A program made the position numbers and the translations under genes. This document shows, one piece after another, positions 37,036-45,640 of a stretch of DNA of 64,000 nucleotides. The notes under the pieces were generated by a model that worked only from the letters and a program-made list of their open reading frames with translations, had not been told where the DNA came from and did no database searches. This stretch comes from Massilia agilis (GTDB lineage: Bacteria; Pseudomonadota; Gammaproteobacteria; Burkholderiales; Burkholderiaceae_D). Position 1 is the stretch's first letter; the number at the start of each line of letters is the position of its first letter. The stretch lies in assembly GCF_024756255.1 (NCBI RefSeq), contig NZ_JANUHB010000002.1, positions 1,302,001-1,366,000 of the forward strand. Direction: 5' to 3'.

Positions 37036-37686
37036 TCAGCGGTGGCAGGTGGAGCAATCGGTGAGCCGGCGTGTGCTTTGAATCTGCAGCAGGCGGTTCA
37101 GTTGTGTGATTTCCTGCGCCGAGAGCGGGCGCTTGTCCTGCATCAGGAAAACGTCGGCCAGTGGCCGGATGTGCTGGCGCGCATTGCGATGGCAGCCCAG
37201 GCACCACTGCATTTCGAGCTGGGCCGTGCGCAGCATGAGCGGCATGCGGTCCACGCGGCCATGGCACTCGACGCAGGCCACGCCCTTGTTGATGTGGATG
37301 CGGTGGTCGAAGTAGGCGAAATCGGGCAGGTCGTGCACCCGGTTCCAGCGGATCGGCAGGCCGGTGCGGGCGCTGGCATGCAGCGGCGCGAGCAGCGGCG
37401 CGTCGCGAAACAGCTGGGAGTGGCAGGTCAGGCAGATGTCGCTCGACGGCAGCCCGGCAAAGCGCGACTTTTCGACCGAGGTGTGGCAGTAGCGGCAGTC
37501 GATGCCGTCGTCGCCCACATGGTGCTTGTGGCTGAACGGGATGGGCTGCGCGACCACGGTGCCGCCCGCGGCCGGCGGCATCATGCGCCAGCGTGCCAGC
37601 AGCACCAGCGCCAGCGCGGCCAGCAGCGCCGCCACCAGGGCGAGCTTGAGTACAAGGACGGTTGCAGGATGAAACGCCTGGGCCAT
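37036..37686 (-). CDS. actA: Alternative complex III pentaheme cytochrome ActA
   Basis: A 216-residue protein with one N-terminal membrane helix (VLVLKLALVAALLAALALVL) and five CxxCH heme sites: CRYCH, CLTCH, CVECH, CLGCH and CSTCH. Separate histidines (PFSHKHHVGDDG, DHRIHINKG) supply distal ligands. Five hemes is the known count for ActA. It is the first gene of the long minus-strand run ending at 15919, and its start is divergent from the ferredoxin gene at 37813, leaving a 126-nt shared promoter region. Confidence 0.95.
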   Translation of the reverse strand: MAQAFHPATVLVLKLALVAALLAALALVLLARWRMMPPAAGGTVVAQPIPFSHKHHVGDDGIDCRYCHTSVEKSRFAGLPSSDICLTCHSQLFRDAPLLAPLHASARTGLPIRWNRVHDLPDFAYFDHRIHINKGVACVECHGRVDRMPLMLRTAQLEMQWCLGCHRNARQHIRPLADVFLMQDKRPLSAQEITQLNRLLQIQSTRRLTDCSTCHR

Positions 37687-37812
37687 GGGCAACGCTCGTG
37701 TGTGTGCGAAGGAACGATCGGCACGACGCAGGGCGTTGCGGCAAGACACCAACCGCTTGACCTTCCCCCTGCTGGAAGGATTAGAGTGGACCCTATCACA
37801 TCGAGGTTTGAG
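37687..37812. promoter_or_regulatory. Divergent intergenic region between act-cta operon and ferredoxin gene
   Basis: 126 nt that must hold the promoter of the very long actA-to-15919 operon and that of fdx. The fdx side has GAGG 7 nt before its ATG. No clear consensus promoter or operator could be picked out by eye. Confidence 0.5.
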
Positions 37813-38151
37813 ATGCCGAACATTACCGTGCTGCCACATCCTGATTTCGCGCCCGAGGGCGCCACCTTTTATGCCGAGCCTGGCACCTCGCTGTGCGACG
37901 CCATGCTCGCGCACCGTGTCGAGATCGAGCACGCGTGCGGCAAGGTGGGCGCCTGCACCACCTGCCACGTCATCATCCGCGAAGGCTACGGCGCGCTGGA
38001 GGACCCAAGCGACGGCGAAGAGGACATGCTCGACCGCGCGTGGGGGCTGGCGCCGACCTCGCGCCTGTCGTGCCAGGTGGTCCTGGGCGAGACCGACCTG
38101 GTGGTCGAGATCCCGCGCTACTCGATCAACCTGGAGAAGGAAAAAGGCTGA
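37813..38151 (+). CDS. fdx: ISC-type [2Fe-2S] ferredoxin
   Basis: A 112-residue adrenodoxin-like ferredoxin. The cluster cysteines are in HACGKVGACTTCHVI (three) and RLSCQVVLG (fourth); EDPSDGEEDMLDRAWGLAPT is typical of Fdx from the isc operon. The protein serves iron-sulfur assembly or other reductions in the cytoplasm. Here it is away from other isc genes and stands divergent to the respiratory operon, which itself needs several iron-sulfur clusters in ActB. Confidence 0.93.
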   Translation: MPNITVLPHPDFAPEGATFYAEPGTSLCDAMLAHRVEIEHACGKVGACTTCHVIIREGYGALEDPSDGEEDMLDRAWGLAPTSRLSCQVVLGETDLVVEIPRYSINLEKEKG

Positions 38152-38231
38152 GCCGACTCGGCCGCAGGTGGGCGAGTCCCTTGCCCGCGCGTTCGACTCA
38201 CGTTTGCGTGGCCCGTCACGCGGGATTTGAA

Positions 38232-38263
38232 CGCGTGGGCAGGAGAACCTGCCCACCCTACGG
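38232..38263. repeat. Single REP palindrome, family B
   Basis: CGCGTGGGCAGG, a 4-nt loop and CCTGCCCACCCTACGG share the outer sequence CGCGTGGGCA...TGCCCACCCTAC with the pair at 11105-11184. Confidence 0.75.
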
Positions 38264-38323
38264 AACCGGAACCGGAACGCGGCGGTCGAACGGCTTTGCA
38301 AGCGCCGGCGCCGAGGAGGTTCC

Positions 38324-38776
38324 ATGAAGTTCCCGATCCATATCGCCACGCTCCTGTGCGCGGGCCTGCTGGCAGGCTGCGCGCAGCAGGGCCGCGTGGG
38401 CGAAAGCGAATACGTTCCCGAGCAGGGCGGCCCCGGCTACGGCACGCAGGCGCCCGGCGGCAATGTGAACGCCGTGCCGGGCCAGCGTCCGCCCGAAAGC
38501 GGCGCCCAGGGTTCCGGCGGCACCGGCGTAACCGGCTCGGCTGCGCCGGGCGCCTACGGCACCGGCGAAAGCGGCAGCGCCGCCTCGATGGGCGGGGCGG
38601 CCGGCAGCACGGGCGCGGCCACCGGCTCCACGCAGCAGGCCTGCGCCATGTACGGGCGCATGATGGGCGCGCGCACGCCCGAGGAGCGGCAGTCGTTGAT
38701 GGAGCAGATGATGCCCAACATGTCGGCCGCGTCGCGCCAGCAGCACCTGGAGATGATGCGCCGGCAATGCGAATAG
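38324..38776 (+). CDS. Gly/Ser/Ala-rich lipoprotein
   Basis: A 150-residue protein. Signal MKFPIHIATLLCAGLLAGC with lipobox LAGC (Cys 19), then about 80 low-complexity residues rich in Gly, Ser and Ala. A compact C-terminal part (CAMYGRMMGARTPEERQSLM, ending RRQCE) contains Cys at both ends that may form a disulfide. A very strong ribosome site (GAGGAGG) precedes the ATG. No family recognised. It overlaps the cytochrome b561 gene by 10 nt, so the two are co-expressed. Confidence 0.78.
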   Translation: MKFPIHIATLLCAGLLAGCAQQGRVGESEYVPEQGGPGYGTQAPGGNVNAVPGQRPPESGAQGSGGTGVTGSAAPGAYGTGESGSAASMGGAAGSTGAATGSTQQACAMYGRMMGARTPEERQSLMEQMMPNMSAASRQQHLEMMRRQCE

Positions 38777-39375
38777 ACGACGATCCGCAGCTGATGGTGG
38801 AGCCCGGCGAGTGGCGCTATGCCCCGGTCGCCGTGGCGCTGCACTGGCTGCTCGCGCTGCTGATCGTCAGCACCGCAGCGCTCGGCTGGTACATGACGAG
38901 CATCGAGGACGATCCCGGCGCCGAGCGCTGGTTCGACCTGCACAAGTCGGTGGGCATCGTCATCTTCGTGCTGGTGCTGGCGCGCGCGCTGTGGCGCCTC
39001 ACGCACCGGCCGGCCGCGCTGCCGGCCAGCATGCCGCGCTGGGAGGTGGTGGCGTCACTCGTGGTGCAGCGGCTGCTGTACGCGGGCATGGTGCTGCTGC
39101 CGATCACTGGCCTGCTCGGCTCGCTGTACACGAAAAGCGGGGTCGCCTTCTTCGGGCTGCAGTTGCCGCGCTGGGCCGCGCCCGCGCACGACACGGCCGA
39201 GGCCTTCTTCGAGGTGCACGAGACGCTGGTGTGGGCGATGGCCGCGCTGGTGGCGCTGCATGTGGCGGCGGGGCTCAAGCACGCGCTGGTCGACCGCGAC
39301 GGCGTGTTCCAGCGAATGTGGTTCCAGCAAAGAAAACGGCCGGCTGGGAGCCGGCCGCGGGGTGGAACAGTTTAG
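38767..39375 (+). CDS. Cytochrome b561 family protein
   Basis: A 202-residue four-helix membrane cytochrome b. Histidines that can ligate two hemes b are placed in the helices: VALHWLLALLI, FDLHKSVGIVIFVLVLARAL, VHETLVWAMAALVALHVAAG and LKHALVDRDGVFQRMW. DGVFQRM is the usual family end. Bacterial b561 proteins of this type pass electrons between quinol and oxidants such as superoxide. The start overlaps the lipoprotein gene, and the 3' end overlaps the convergent TonB-domain gene by 4 nt. Confidence 0.9.
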   Translation: MRIDDDPQLMVEPGEWRYAPVAVALHWLLALLIVSTAALGWYMTSIEDDPGAERWFDLHKSVGIVIFVLVLARALWRLTHRPAALPASMPRWEVVASLVVQRLLYAGMVLLPITGLLGSLYTKSGVAFFGLQLPRWAAPAHDTAEAFFEVHETLVWAMAALVALHVAAGLKHALVDRDGVFQRMWFQQRKRPAGSRPRGGTV

Positions 39376-39722
39376 TCCAGCTTCCAGGCGTAGTCGATCT
39401 TGGTCCAGGTCTGGGCCGGTGCGCCGTCCTTGGTGCCCGGCTTGAACTTGCATGCCGAGATGCCCTTGAGCGCTGCCTTGTCGAGGTTCTTGAAGCCGCT
39501 CGATTTCTCCAGCTTCGAATCGGCCACGCTGCCGTCCGCGTTCACGAGGAAGGACATCGACGTCGTGCCCTGCTCTTCGTTCATCAGGGAGGCCTTCGGG
39601 TACTCGACCTTGCACTTGGACGCGTCGAAGCTGGCCGGCACTTCACCGGCGGCGGCCATGCCGGCGACGCCGGACAGGATCAAGGTGGCGATAACACTCA
39701 AATAAGGCTTTTTCGTAGACAT
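39372..39722 (-). CDS. Secreted TonB C-terminal-domain protein
   Basis: A 116-residue protein with a cleavable signal peptide (MSTKKPYLSVIATLILSG then GMAAAGE) followed directly by a TonB C-terminal fold: YPKASLMNEEQGTTSMSFLV, NADGSVADSKLEKSSGF and ACKFKPGTKDG. Without the proline-rich spacer or membrane anchor it cannot be a working energy transducer; such free domains are of unknown role in the periplasm. ATG 39722 is favoured over 39734 (MGTG extension). Confidence 0.8.
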   Translation of the reverse strand: MSTKKPYLSVIATLILSGVAGMAAAGEVPASFDASKCKVEYPKASLMNEEQGTTSMSFLVNADGSVADSKLEKSSGFKNLDKAALKGISACKFKPGTKDGAPAQTWTKIDYAWKLD

Positions 39723-39798
39723 ACCAGTTCCCAAAAGTTTTTAGTTCACGCTTCTTGTTTCGTGCTGCTCTCGTCGGCGACGGCTTGTGGCCGCCGCG

Positions 39799-41586
39799 TC
39801 AGAACTCTTCCCACTCGTCGCCTGCAGTTGCGGCTGCGGCCTTCTTCGGTTTGGCTGGCGCGCTGTCGCCTTCGGTCGGCTCGACACGCGGTGCGGCGGC
39901 GGCCGGCTTCTTCAGCGCCGGGCGGGCGCCGGCGGCGCGCTTGGCTGCCGGGCGCGGCGCCACTTGCGCGGCGGGGGCCGGGGCTGCCAGCGCGGCCAGC
40001 GCTTCGGCCTGGTTCTCTTCGCCTTCGGCCAGCTTGAAGATGCTGACCACGCGCGCCAGTTCGCCAGCCTGGTCCTGCAGGCTCTGGGCAGCGGCGGCGG
40101 CTTCCTCGACCAGCGAGGCGTTCTGCTGGGTCATGCTGTCCATCTCGATGATCGACACGTTGACCTGCTCGATGCCGGCGCTCTGCTCGGCGCTGGCGGC
40201 GGCGATGTCGCTCATGATGTCGGTCACGCGCTTGACGCTCGAGACCACTTCTTCCATCGTCACGCCGGCCTGGCCGACCAGCTTGCTGCCGCGCTCGACC
40301 TTCTCGACCGAGTCGCCGATCAGCGTCTTGATTTCCTTGGCGGCGGCGGCCGAGCGTTGCGCCAGGTTGCGCACTTCGGAGGCCACGACCGCAAAACCGC
40401 GGCCCTGCTCGCCGGCGCGTGCCGCTTCAACGGCGGCATTCAGCGCGAGAATGTTGGTCTGGAACGCGATACCGTCGATCACACCAATGATGTCGGCAAT
40501 CTTGCTGGCCGAGCTGTTGATCTCGCCCATCGTGCCCACCACCTGCGACACCACTTCGCCGCCCTTGCGCGCCACGTCCGAGGCGCTGGCTGCGAGCTGG
40601 TTGGCTTCGCGGGCGTTTTCGGCGTTCTGGCGCACGGTCGCGGTCAGCTTGTCCATGGCCGATGCGGTCTTCTCCAGCGAGCTGGCCTGCAGCTCGGTGC
40701 GCGAGGACAGGTCCAGGTTGCCGGCGGCGATCTCGCGCGAGGCGGTGCCGATGGTCTCGGTGCCTCGGCGCACCTGGGACACGATGCCCACCAGGCTGTT
40801 GCGCATCTCGCGCATCTCGACCAGCAGGCTGCCGCGGTCGGAGACGGAGGTGTTGATGCGGATCGACAGGTCGCCATGGGCGATGCTGCCGGCGATGCGG
40901 GCGGTGTAGCCCGGTTCGCCGCCCAGCTGCTTGAGCAGGCTGCGGGTGATCACCCAGGCGGCGGCCACGCCCATGGCCACGGCCAGCGCCAGCATCACGA
41001 TCATGAAATTGCGCGCGTTCGCGAACGCGGCCTGGGCATCGGTCTGGGCCTGCGAGTTCTGCTTGTCCTCGACGGTGGCCAGCTGGTCCAGCGCCTCGAG
41101 CCACTTCTTCTGGGCCGGGCGGATTTCCTTGATCATCACGCGGGTGGCGTCCTCGGCCTTGTTGGCCAGGTACAGCTCGGATGCCTTGCTGATGGCCGGC
41201 ATCGCCACGCTTTCGGCGTCCTTGATCTGGGACAGCAGGGTCTTTTCCTGCTGGGTGGACTCGGCGGCGAACTTGCCTTCCAGCTTGGCCTGGATCTCGT
41301 CGTACTTGCGGGTCTGTTCCTTGAACTTGTTCAGTTCAGGCTCCATGTCATCCGCATTGGTCATCAGGGTCAGGGTACGCAGCGAAGTGACGCGCTCGCT
41401 CACATTGTTGCGCATGTCGATCACGAGCCGTGTGACCACGTTGTTGACACCTACCACGTGGTCGAGGCGGTCCTGGATCTGCGCCATGCGAAGGATGCCG
41501 ACCACGGTCACCGCGACCAGCAGCACCAGCACCAGGGCAAACCCCAAACCCAGGCGCATTCCGACCTTCATGTTTGTCAAATTCAT
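39799..41586 (-). CDS. Methyl-accepting chemotaxis protein
   Basis: A 595-residue chemoreceptor. First membrane helix about residues 11-31, a four-helix-bundle ligand domain, second helix near 190-210, HAMP, then a methyl-accepting domain. The highly conserved tip is seen in [20 protein letters not shown]. An Ala/Pro/Lys-rich flexible tail ends in DEWEEF, whose WEEF fits the CheR/CheB docking pentapeptide. Signals to CheA/CheW and thus flagellar rotation. It lies 4 kb from the flagellar cluster, with a sigma-28-like promoter upstream. Confidence 0.96.
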   Translation of the reverse strand: MNLTNMKVGMRLGLGFALVLVLLVAVTVVGILRMAQIQDRLDHVVGVNNVVTRLVIDMRNNVSERVTSLRTLTLMTNADDMEPELNKFKEQTRKYDEIQAKLEGKFAAESTQQEKTLLSQIKDAESVAMPAISKASELYLANKAEDATRVMIKEIRPAQKKWLEALDQLATVEDKQNSQAQTDAQAAFANARNFMIVMLALAVAMGVAAAWVITRSLLKQLGGEPGYTARIAGSIAHGDLSIRINTSVSDRGSLLVEMREMRNSLVGIVSQVRRGTETIGTASREIAAGNLDLSSRTELQASSLEKTASAMDKLTATVRQNAENAREANQLAASASDVARKGGEVVSQVVGTMGEINSSASKIADIIGVIDGIAFQTNILALNAAVEAARAGEQGRGFAVVASEVRNLAQRSAAAAKEIKTLIGDSVEKVERGSKLVGQAGVTMEEVVSSVKRVTDIMSDIAAASAEQSAGIEQVNVSIIEMDSMTQQNASLVEEAAAAAQSLQDQAGELARVVSIFKLAEGEENQAEALAALAAPAPAAQVAPRPAAKRAAGARPALKKPAAAAPRVEPTEGDSAPAKPKKAAAATAGDEWEEF

Positions 41587-41608
41587 TTCGTCCCTATTCC
41601 CTCTTTAT

Positions 41609-41634
41609 TGATCGGACCACGAGTGACACTTGTC
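41609..41634 (-). promoter_or_regulatory. Sigma-28-like promoter of the chemoreceptor gene
   Basis: On the minus strand GACAAGTG (41627-41634), a 10-nt spacer and TCCGATCA (41609-41616) resemble TAAAGTTT-N11-GCCGATAA, about 23 nt upstream of the ATG. The match to the -10 is moderate and the -35 weak. Confidence 0.35.
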
Positions 41635-41910
41635 AATGTGCAATGTCAAATTTCCATGCTTCTGGCGGGAAATGTTCGTGTTTCCGTGAGGATAAATCAA
41701 AACCAGCCGGCATAGACAGATTTTGTGAACGACAACATGAATGTTTCGAGTTCACAACAGGGGTTATTCGGCTGGCAAAAAATGAGGGTGAGCCGCGATT
41801 ATAGGTAAATTTATTTCCTTACGGCAAGCAAAATACGGCTTTTGGCTACGCGCGGCGCGGTGCCTTGTAGTTATTTTCCTACAGCAATACAGGAAAAACT
41901 TTATTTTCTG

Positions 41911-41932
41911 GCGGGCCGGCGTGGCGGCCCGC
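41911..41932 (-). terminator. Hairpin after dusA
   Basis: GCGGGCC, an 8-nt loop and GGCCCGC on the minus strand, starting 9 nt past the dusA stop. The T-run after it is weak and displaced, so termination may be inefficient. Confidence 0.5.
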
Positions 41933-41940
41933 AGCGTGGG

Positions 41941-42930
41941 TCAGGCGGCGCGCGCCATGCGGTCGGCCGCTTCCAGCAGCAAGGCCGGGTCGCCGGCCGC
42001 CAGCCGCTTGGGATCGGACAGCAGCTGGCGAAACGCGCGCGCGCCAGGCAGGCCGGCCATCAGGCCGAGCATGTGGCGCGTGATGCTGTTCAGCTTCAGG
42101 CCATGGGGACCGAATTCGGCCAGCTGGGCGGCGATGTAGGGAAGCATCTCTTCCAGCACCTGGCGGCGGGTTTTGGCGGTAGCGGCGTCGCCGTAGAAGC
42201 GCGCGTCCCAGCCGGCCATGATCCACGGGTTGTGGTAGGCCTCGCGCCCGAGCATCACGCCGTCCACGTGCTCCAGGTGCAGCGCGATTTCGTCGTCGGT
42301 CTTCACGCCGCCGTTGATGATGATTTCCAGGTCCGGGAACTGGCGCTTCAGGTCATAGGCAACCTCGTACCGCAGCGGCGGGATCTCGCGGTTCTCCTTG
42401 GGCGACAGGCCCTTGAGGATGGCGTTGCGCGCATGGACGATGAAGGTACGGCAGCCGGCGTCGGCGATGGTGCCGACGAAATCGCGCACGAACGCCGGGT
42501 CCTCGACCTTGTCGATGCCGATCCGGTGCTTGACCGTGACGTCGATCGAGACCGCATCGCGCATCGCCTTGACGCAGTCGGCCACCAGCTGCGGCTCGGC
42601 CATCAGGCAGGCGCCGAACGCGCCCTTCTGCACCCGCTCGGACGGGCAGCCGCAGTTCAGGTTGATTTCGTCGTAGCCCCACTCCTGGCCCAGCCTGGCG
42701 CTGTGCGCCAGCTCGCCCGGATCGCTGCCACCCAGCTGCAGCGCGACCGGATGCTCCTCCGCGCTGTAGCGCAGGTGGCGCGCGACGTCGCCGTGCACCA
42801 GCGCGCCGGTGGTCACCATCTCTGTATACAACCAGGTGTGGCGGGTGATCTTGCGGTGGAAGACGCGGCAGTGGCGGTCGGTCCAGTCCATCATGGGCGC
42901 GACGCTCAGTTTTCGTTTGCTGTTTGTCAT
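41941..42930 (-). CDS. dusA: tRNA-dihydrouridine(20/20a) synthase DusA
   Basis: A 329-residue FMN enzyme that reduces uridines in the D-loop of tRNA. Starts KLSVAPMMDWTDRHCRVFHR, with the DusA-type HTWLYTEMVTTGA and the catalytic cysteine in NLNCGCPSERVQKGAFGACL. VKHRIGID and IIINGGVKTDDE are the FMN phosphate-binding areas, and MLGREAYHNPW ends the barrel. The MMDWTDRHCR signature separates DusA from DusB/C. Stand-alone gene. Confidence 0.95.
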   Translation of the reverse strand: MTNSKRKLSVAPMMDWTDRHCRVFHRKITRHTWLYTEMVTTGALVHGDVARHLRYSAEEHPVALQLGGSDPGELAHSARLGQEWGYDEINLNCGCPSERVQKGAFGACLMAEPQLVADCVKAMRDAVSIDVTVKHRIGIDKVEDPAFVRDFVGTIADAGCRTFIVHARNAILKGLSPKENREIPPLRYEVAYDLKRQFPDLEIIINGGVKTDDEIALHLEHVDGVMLGREAYHNPWIMAGWDARFYGDAATAKTRRQVLEEMLPYIAAQLAEFGPHGLKLNSITRHMLGLMAGLPGARAFRQLLSDPKRLAAGDPALLLEAADRMARAA

Positions 42931-43262
42931 CTAAAGATTTCGTTTTCCCTCTGGGGCGCGGACTGCGATCCCGCGCTACCCCACCCTCAGTGCCAAGAAT
43001 TATCGCTTCTCGAGATCGGGAACACGTGGCGGGCACAGGTCCGCAGGAAGGGGAAGATCGAAGCCCGGAGGAAGGCCAAACGCTTCGATGAGGCGCGCGA
43101 GCCCGCGCATCTTACCCTAAAAGAGCGCATCGAATGCACTGCGGTGCCGGCCCGCATGCGGACGCGGCGCGCGCGGGCGTGTGGGACGAGCCGTCCGCCA
43201 GGGACCGGGCCAGGGCATGCGCGTGACATTCGTGTTCCCGGTCGTGCGCGTGGCAGCGCGCC
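42931..43262. other. Intergenic stretch with a possible integrase N-terminal fragment
   Basis: About 330 bases between dusA and the antiporter gene. Plus-strand translation at about 43009-43104 gives LEIGNTWRAQVRRKG then KAKRFDEAREPA, which resembles the arm-binding N-terminus of tyrosine integrases (RGxxWRAQVRRKG...TFxTxxEAxxWA). No start, no continuation; a remnant at most. Confidence 0.35.
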
Positions 43263-44552
43263 TCACCGCTCGGGGGTGACGGCCTGGGCGTGTGCATACC
43301 AGCGCATGACCGGATGCGCAGTAATGCCATGCAGCAAAATGGACGCGGTCACCGCCACCAGCGTCAACGCCACGAACTGCTGCGCCAGCGCGCCGGACAA
43401 GCCGTGGTTCAGCGCAAACATCAGGTAGTACACCGACCCGATGCCCCGAATACCGAACCAGCCCATCACCACGCAACGGTGCGGCGGCAGCGCGCTGCCC
43501 GCCATGCCAACGAACACCGATAGCGGCCGCACCGCAAAGATCGACACGGCGGTGAACCACCACAGGGCCGGGAAGATCGTGATGTATCCCAGCATGGCGC
43601 CTGTCAGGATGACCAGCACCAGCTCCGCCAGTTTCTCGATTTGCTCATTGAACCCTTGTACCTCCCGTTTCATCGCGGCGCTGACATGGTGATGCACCGG
43701 CCCCGTGCTGGGAGGTGGCACCGGGCTGGGCTGGGACATGGACGGGTGTTCTTGTACCCGCCGCAGTGCCAGGCCGGCGGTGAACACGGCCAGGAAGCCG
43801 GACGCCAGGCAGAGCTGCGCCAGCCCGTACGCGACCGCGACGGTGCCGAGCGAGAGGAATTCGCTCAGGCCCAGCGCCTCCTGGTGCCGGTTGCGCAAGA
43901 AGACGACCAGCGTACCGAGCAGCCCTCCCACCATCGCGCCGACCAGCGTGCCGCCGACCGTTGCCCAGAGCAGGTCGACAAGCCACCAGTGCCATGCCCT
44001 GGCGCCGAGATCGTGCCACCCCATCAAACCGAGGCCGAGCAGCACGAAAGGAAACGCGGAGCCGTCATTGAGCGCGCCTTCGCCAGCCAGGTTGAAGCGG
44101 GCCGGATTGGGGGCATGGCCGGATTCCGGCTGGACGCCCGACGCCAGCACCGGATCGGTGGGGGCCAAAATCCCGCCCAGCAATACCGCAGCGCCCAGCG
44201 GCAAGCGCAAGCCGTACACGCCCATTGCCGCAATCAACCCGACCGTGATTGCCATCGATACGAAGGCCAGCCGCAGGGGAGCGATCCAGCGCCGATCCAG
44301 CAGGGGAACCTCCAGCTTCAGGCCGACGGCGAACAACGATATGAGGAGGGCCGCCTCGGCCCCCAGCTCCAGCATGGCGGCGTTGCGCCAAGGATCAGGC
44401 ATGAGGACGCCGACCCCGGCCGGGCCCAGTACGAAGCCAAGCGCCAGGTAGATCATCGCACCGCTGAGTGGCAGCCGGGCCAGCAGCGTTCCGATCAGCA
44501 TCATCGCAATCAGCGTGAGGCCGCCAAACAGCATCCAGTACGTCATCGGCAT
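43263..44552 (-). CDS. CPA1-family cation:proton antiporter
   Basis: A 429-residue antiporter with about 12 membrane helices. The ion-binding region is GGILAPTDPVLASGVQPESG followed by FNLAGEGALNDGSAFPFVLL, matching the conserved TDPV and ND of the family. A His-rich cytoplasmic insert lies about 60% along (STGPVHHHVSAAMK). The C-terminal helices include GWFGIRGIGSVYYLMFAL. It probably exchanges Na+ or K+ for H+. ATG 44552 (MPMTYWMLFGG) is preferred over GTG 44570, since AAGG lies 7 nt before it. Confidence 0.92.
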   Translation of the reverse strand: MPMTYWMLFGGLTLIAMMLIGTLLARLPLSGAMIYLALGFVLGPAGVGVLMPDPWRNAAMLELGAEAALLISLFAVGLKLEVPLLDRRWIAPLRLAFVSMAITVGLIAAMGVYGLRLPLGAAVLLGGILAPTDPVLASGVQPESGHAPNPARFNLAGEGALNDGSAFPFVLLGLGLMGWHDLGARAWHWWLVDLLWATVGGTLVGAMVGGLLGTLVVFLRNRHQEALGLSEFLSLGTVAVAYGLAQLCLASGFLAVFTAGLALRRVQEHPSMSQPSPVPPPSTGPVHHHVSAAMKREVQGFNEQIEKLAELVLVILTGAMLGYITIFPALWWFTAVSIFAVRPLSVFVGMAGSALPPHRCVVMGWFGIRGIGSVYYLMFALNHGLSGALAQQFVALTLVAVTASILLHGITAHPVMRWYAHAQAVTPER

Positions 44553-44699
44553 GACGGGGCCTTTCTCCACTTATACCCGCCAACGCTCAACATTGAACGC
44601 CGGGCCGGCGGCCGCGCGCGGGCGACGCCAAACCATCATAGCCCGTTCGAGCGCATTGCCCCGCTCCTGCTGGCACGGGTCCTGGGGCCTCGGCCATGC

Positions 44700-44985
44700 G
44701 AACGGACTGCGGCGAAAGCCGGTGCGCAACCAGCTGCAGCAGCACGCGGAAGCGATCCGCCAGACGGTGCCGCGCGAGCGCTTTGTGATGGGAATGCAGC
44801 GCTATTCCCGCGCCGAGCTGGAACGCGTCGTGGCCGCCGGCGAGCAACTGGAACTCGCCGGCACGACCCGGGAAGTCGTCGCGGCATGGCATGCAAACCC
44901 GGGACGGGTCTGCGTGGCCGGGCTGTCGGCAGGCGGCGCGATGGCCGCGATCCTGGGGCAGGCCTATCCCGAGCGGGGCATGCCT
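44700..44985 (+). pseudogene. Truncated PHB depolymerase-like esterase fragment
   Basis: Plus-strand translation from about 44830 gives ELAGTTREVVAAWHANPGRV then CVAGLSAGGAMAAILGQAYP, the region before and at the lipase box GLSAGG of PHB depolymerase-type esterases. Coding sense stops after the box, without the Asp/His of the triad, where the opposite-strand gene begins. Upstream sequence (QQHAEAIRQTVPRERFVMGM) is open but not recognised and may belong to another broken gene. Part of a decayed stretch between the antiporter and flagellin genes. Confidence 0.5.
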
Positions 44986-45311
44986 GGACGGCGCGTGGCG
45001 TACAGGAGCGCATCGGCCAGCACGTCGTAGCGGTAGGGTCCGTAGACGAAGCGGCCGGCTTCGTAGACGATACCGTGTTCGGCCATCTGCCCGCGCTCCT
45101 GCTGAGTGGGGTCGGGAAACTGCCGCCAGCGCAGCGGCGCAGCCGGTTCGATGTGCACACCCGGCTTGGCGAACTCGAGCCGGGCATAGTTGAGCGCATC
45201 TTCCACCCGGTCGTAACTGTACTGCCTATAGTGATAGGCGCGTCCGTCAAACGGAATACCCGCCCACGGTTCGCTGGTGGCCGAGGTGTCGTCCGGTGGC
45301 AGGCTTGGCAT
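44964..45311 (-). CDS. Uncharacterised 115-residue protein with an internal repeat
   Basis: No family recognised. Two similar halves, YRQYSYDRVEDALNYARLEF (about residues 26-45) and YGPYRYDVLADALLYATRRP (about 92-111), suggest a duplicated beta-alpha unit with aromatic-rich strands. No signal or membrane segment. The 3' end overlaps the PHB depolymerase fragment on the other strand. ATG 45311 (MPSLPPDDTS) is chosen; upstream codons are GC-biased noise. Moderately confident as a real small gene. Confidence 0.55.
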   Translation of the reverse strand: MPSLPPDDTSATSEPWAGIPFDGRAYHYRQYSYDRVEDALNYARLEFAKPGVHIEPAAPLRWRQFPDPTQQERGQMAEHGIVYEAGRFVYGPYRYDVLADALLYATRRPGMPRSG

Positions 45312-45640
45312 GCAATTCCCCCCAAAAAGTCGCCGGCCCGGCAGCGCGGTGCGGGCGGCCAACGGAACCTGCAGATGATCCTGCGCTTGATCCGGCCCCA
45401 ATGCAAGCGGCCTGCGCGGCAGGAACGGCGCGGGCCAGTCGCGGATTGGGCCAGCGGCACGTTCCTTGAAATCGCGGCGGCGCGCCCGGCCACCTGCCTC
45501 ACCTTGCGGCGCATCAAACGAAAACTCGAAAAAATTTCCGCATGGCATTTAATGCCTAGGAGAAATTGGTCGTCTAGTACTCATGAGTGCGCGACAAACG
45601 CGACCTTCAACAGTAACAGACCACCAACTAGGAGCCTAAC
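45312..45640. other. Intergenic region upstream of flagellin
   Basis: About 330 bases. The first 180 are GC-rich without a supported gene. The last 100 turn AT-rich and must hold the flagellin promoter; a 10-bp palindrome ACTCATGAGT lies around 45581. Neither a clear sigma-28 nor a sigma-54 promoter could be set by eye. AGGAG lies 7 nt before the flagellin ATG. Confidence 0.5.

Larger units (their letters stand above)
41587..41940. other. AT-rich intergenic region upstream of the chemoreceptor
   Basis: About 350 bases of lower GC without a supported gene. It holds the chemoreceptor promoter region and the hairpin (41911-41932) that may end dusA transcription. Confidence 0.6.

Noticed and set aside
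34301..37081. 926-codon plus-strand open frame
   Set aside because: Antisense to actB, with shadow-frame composition and no motif.
43105..43260. Plus-strand Arg-rich continuation after the integrase-like fragment
   Set aside because: Runs into the antisense of the antiporter gene and has no integrase features.
45540..45560. Possible sigma-54 promoter (TGGCATTTAATGCC) upstream of flagellin
   Set aside because: Spacing between GG and GC is 8 instead of 10; likely chance.
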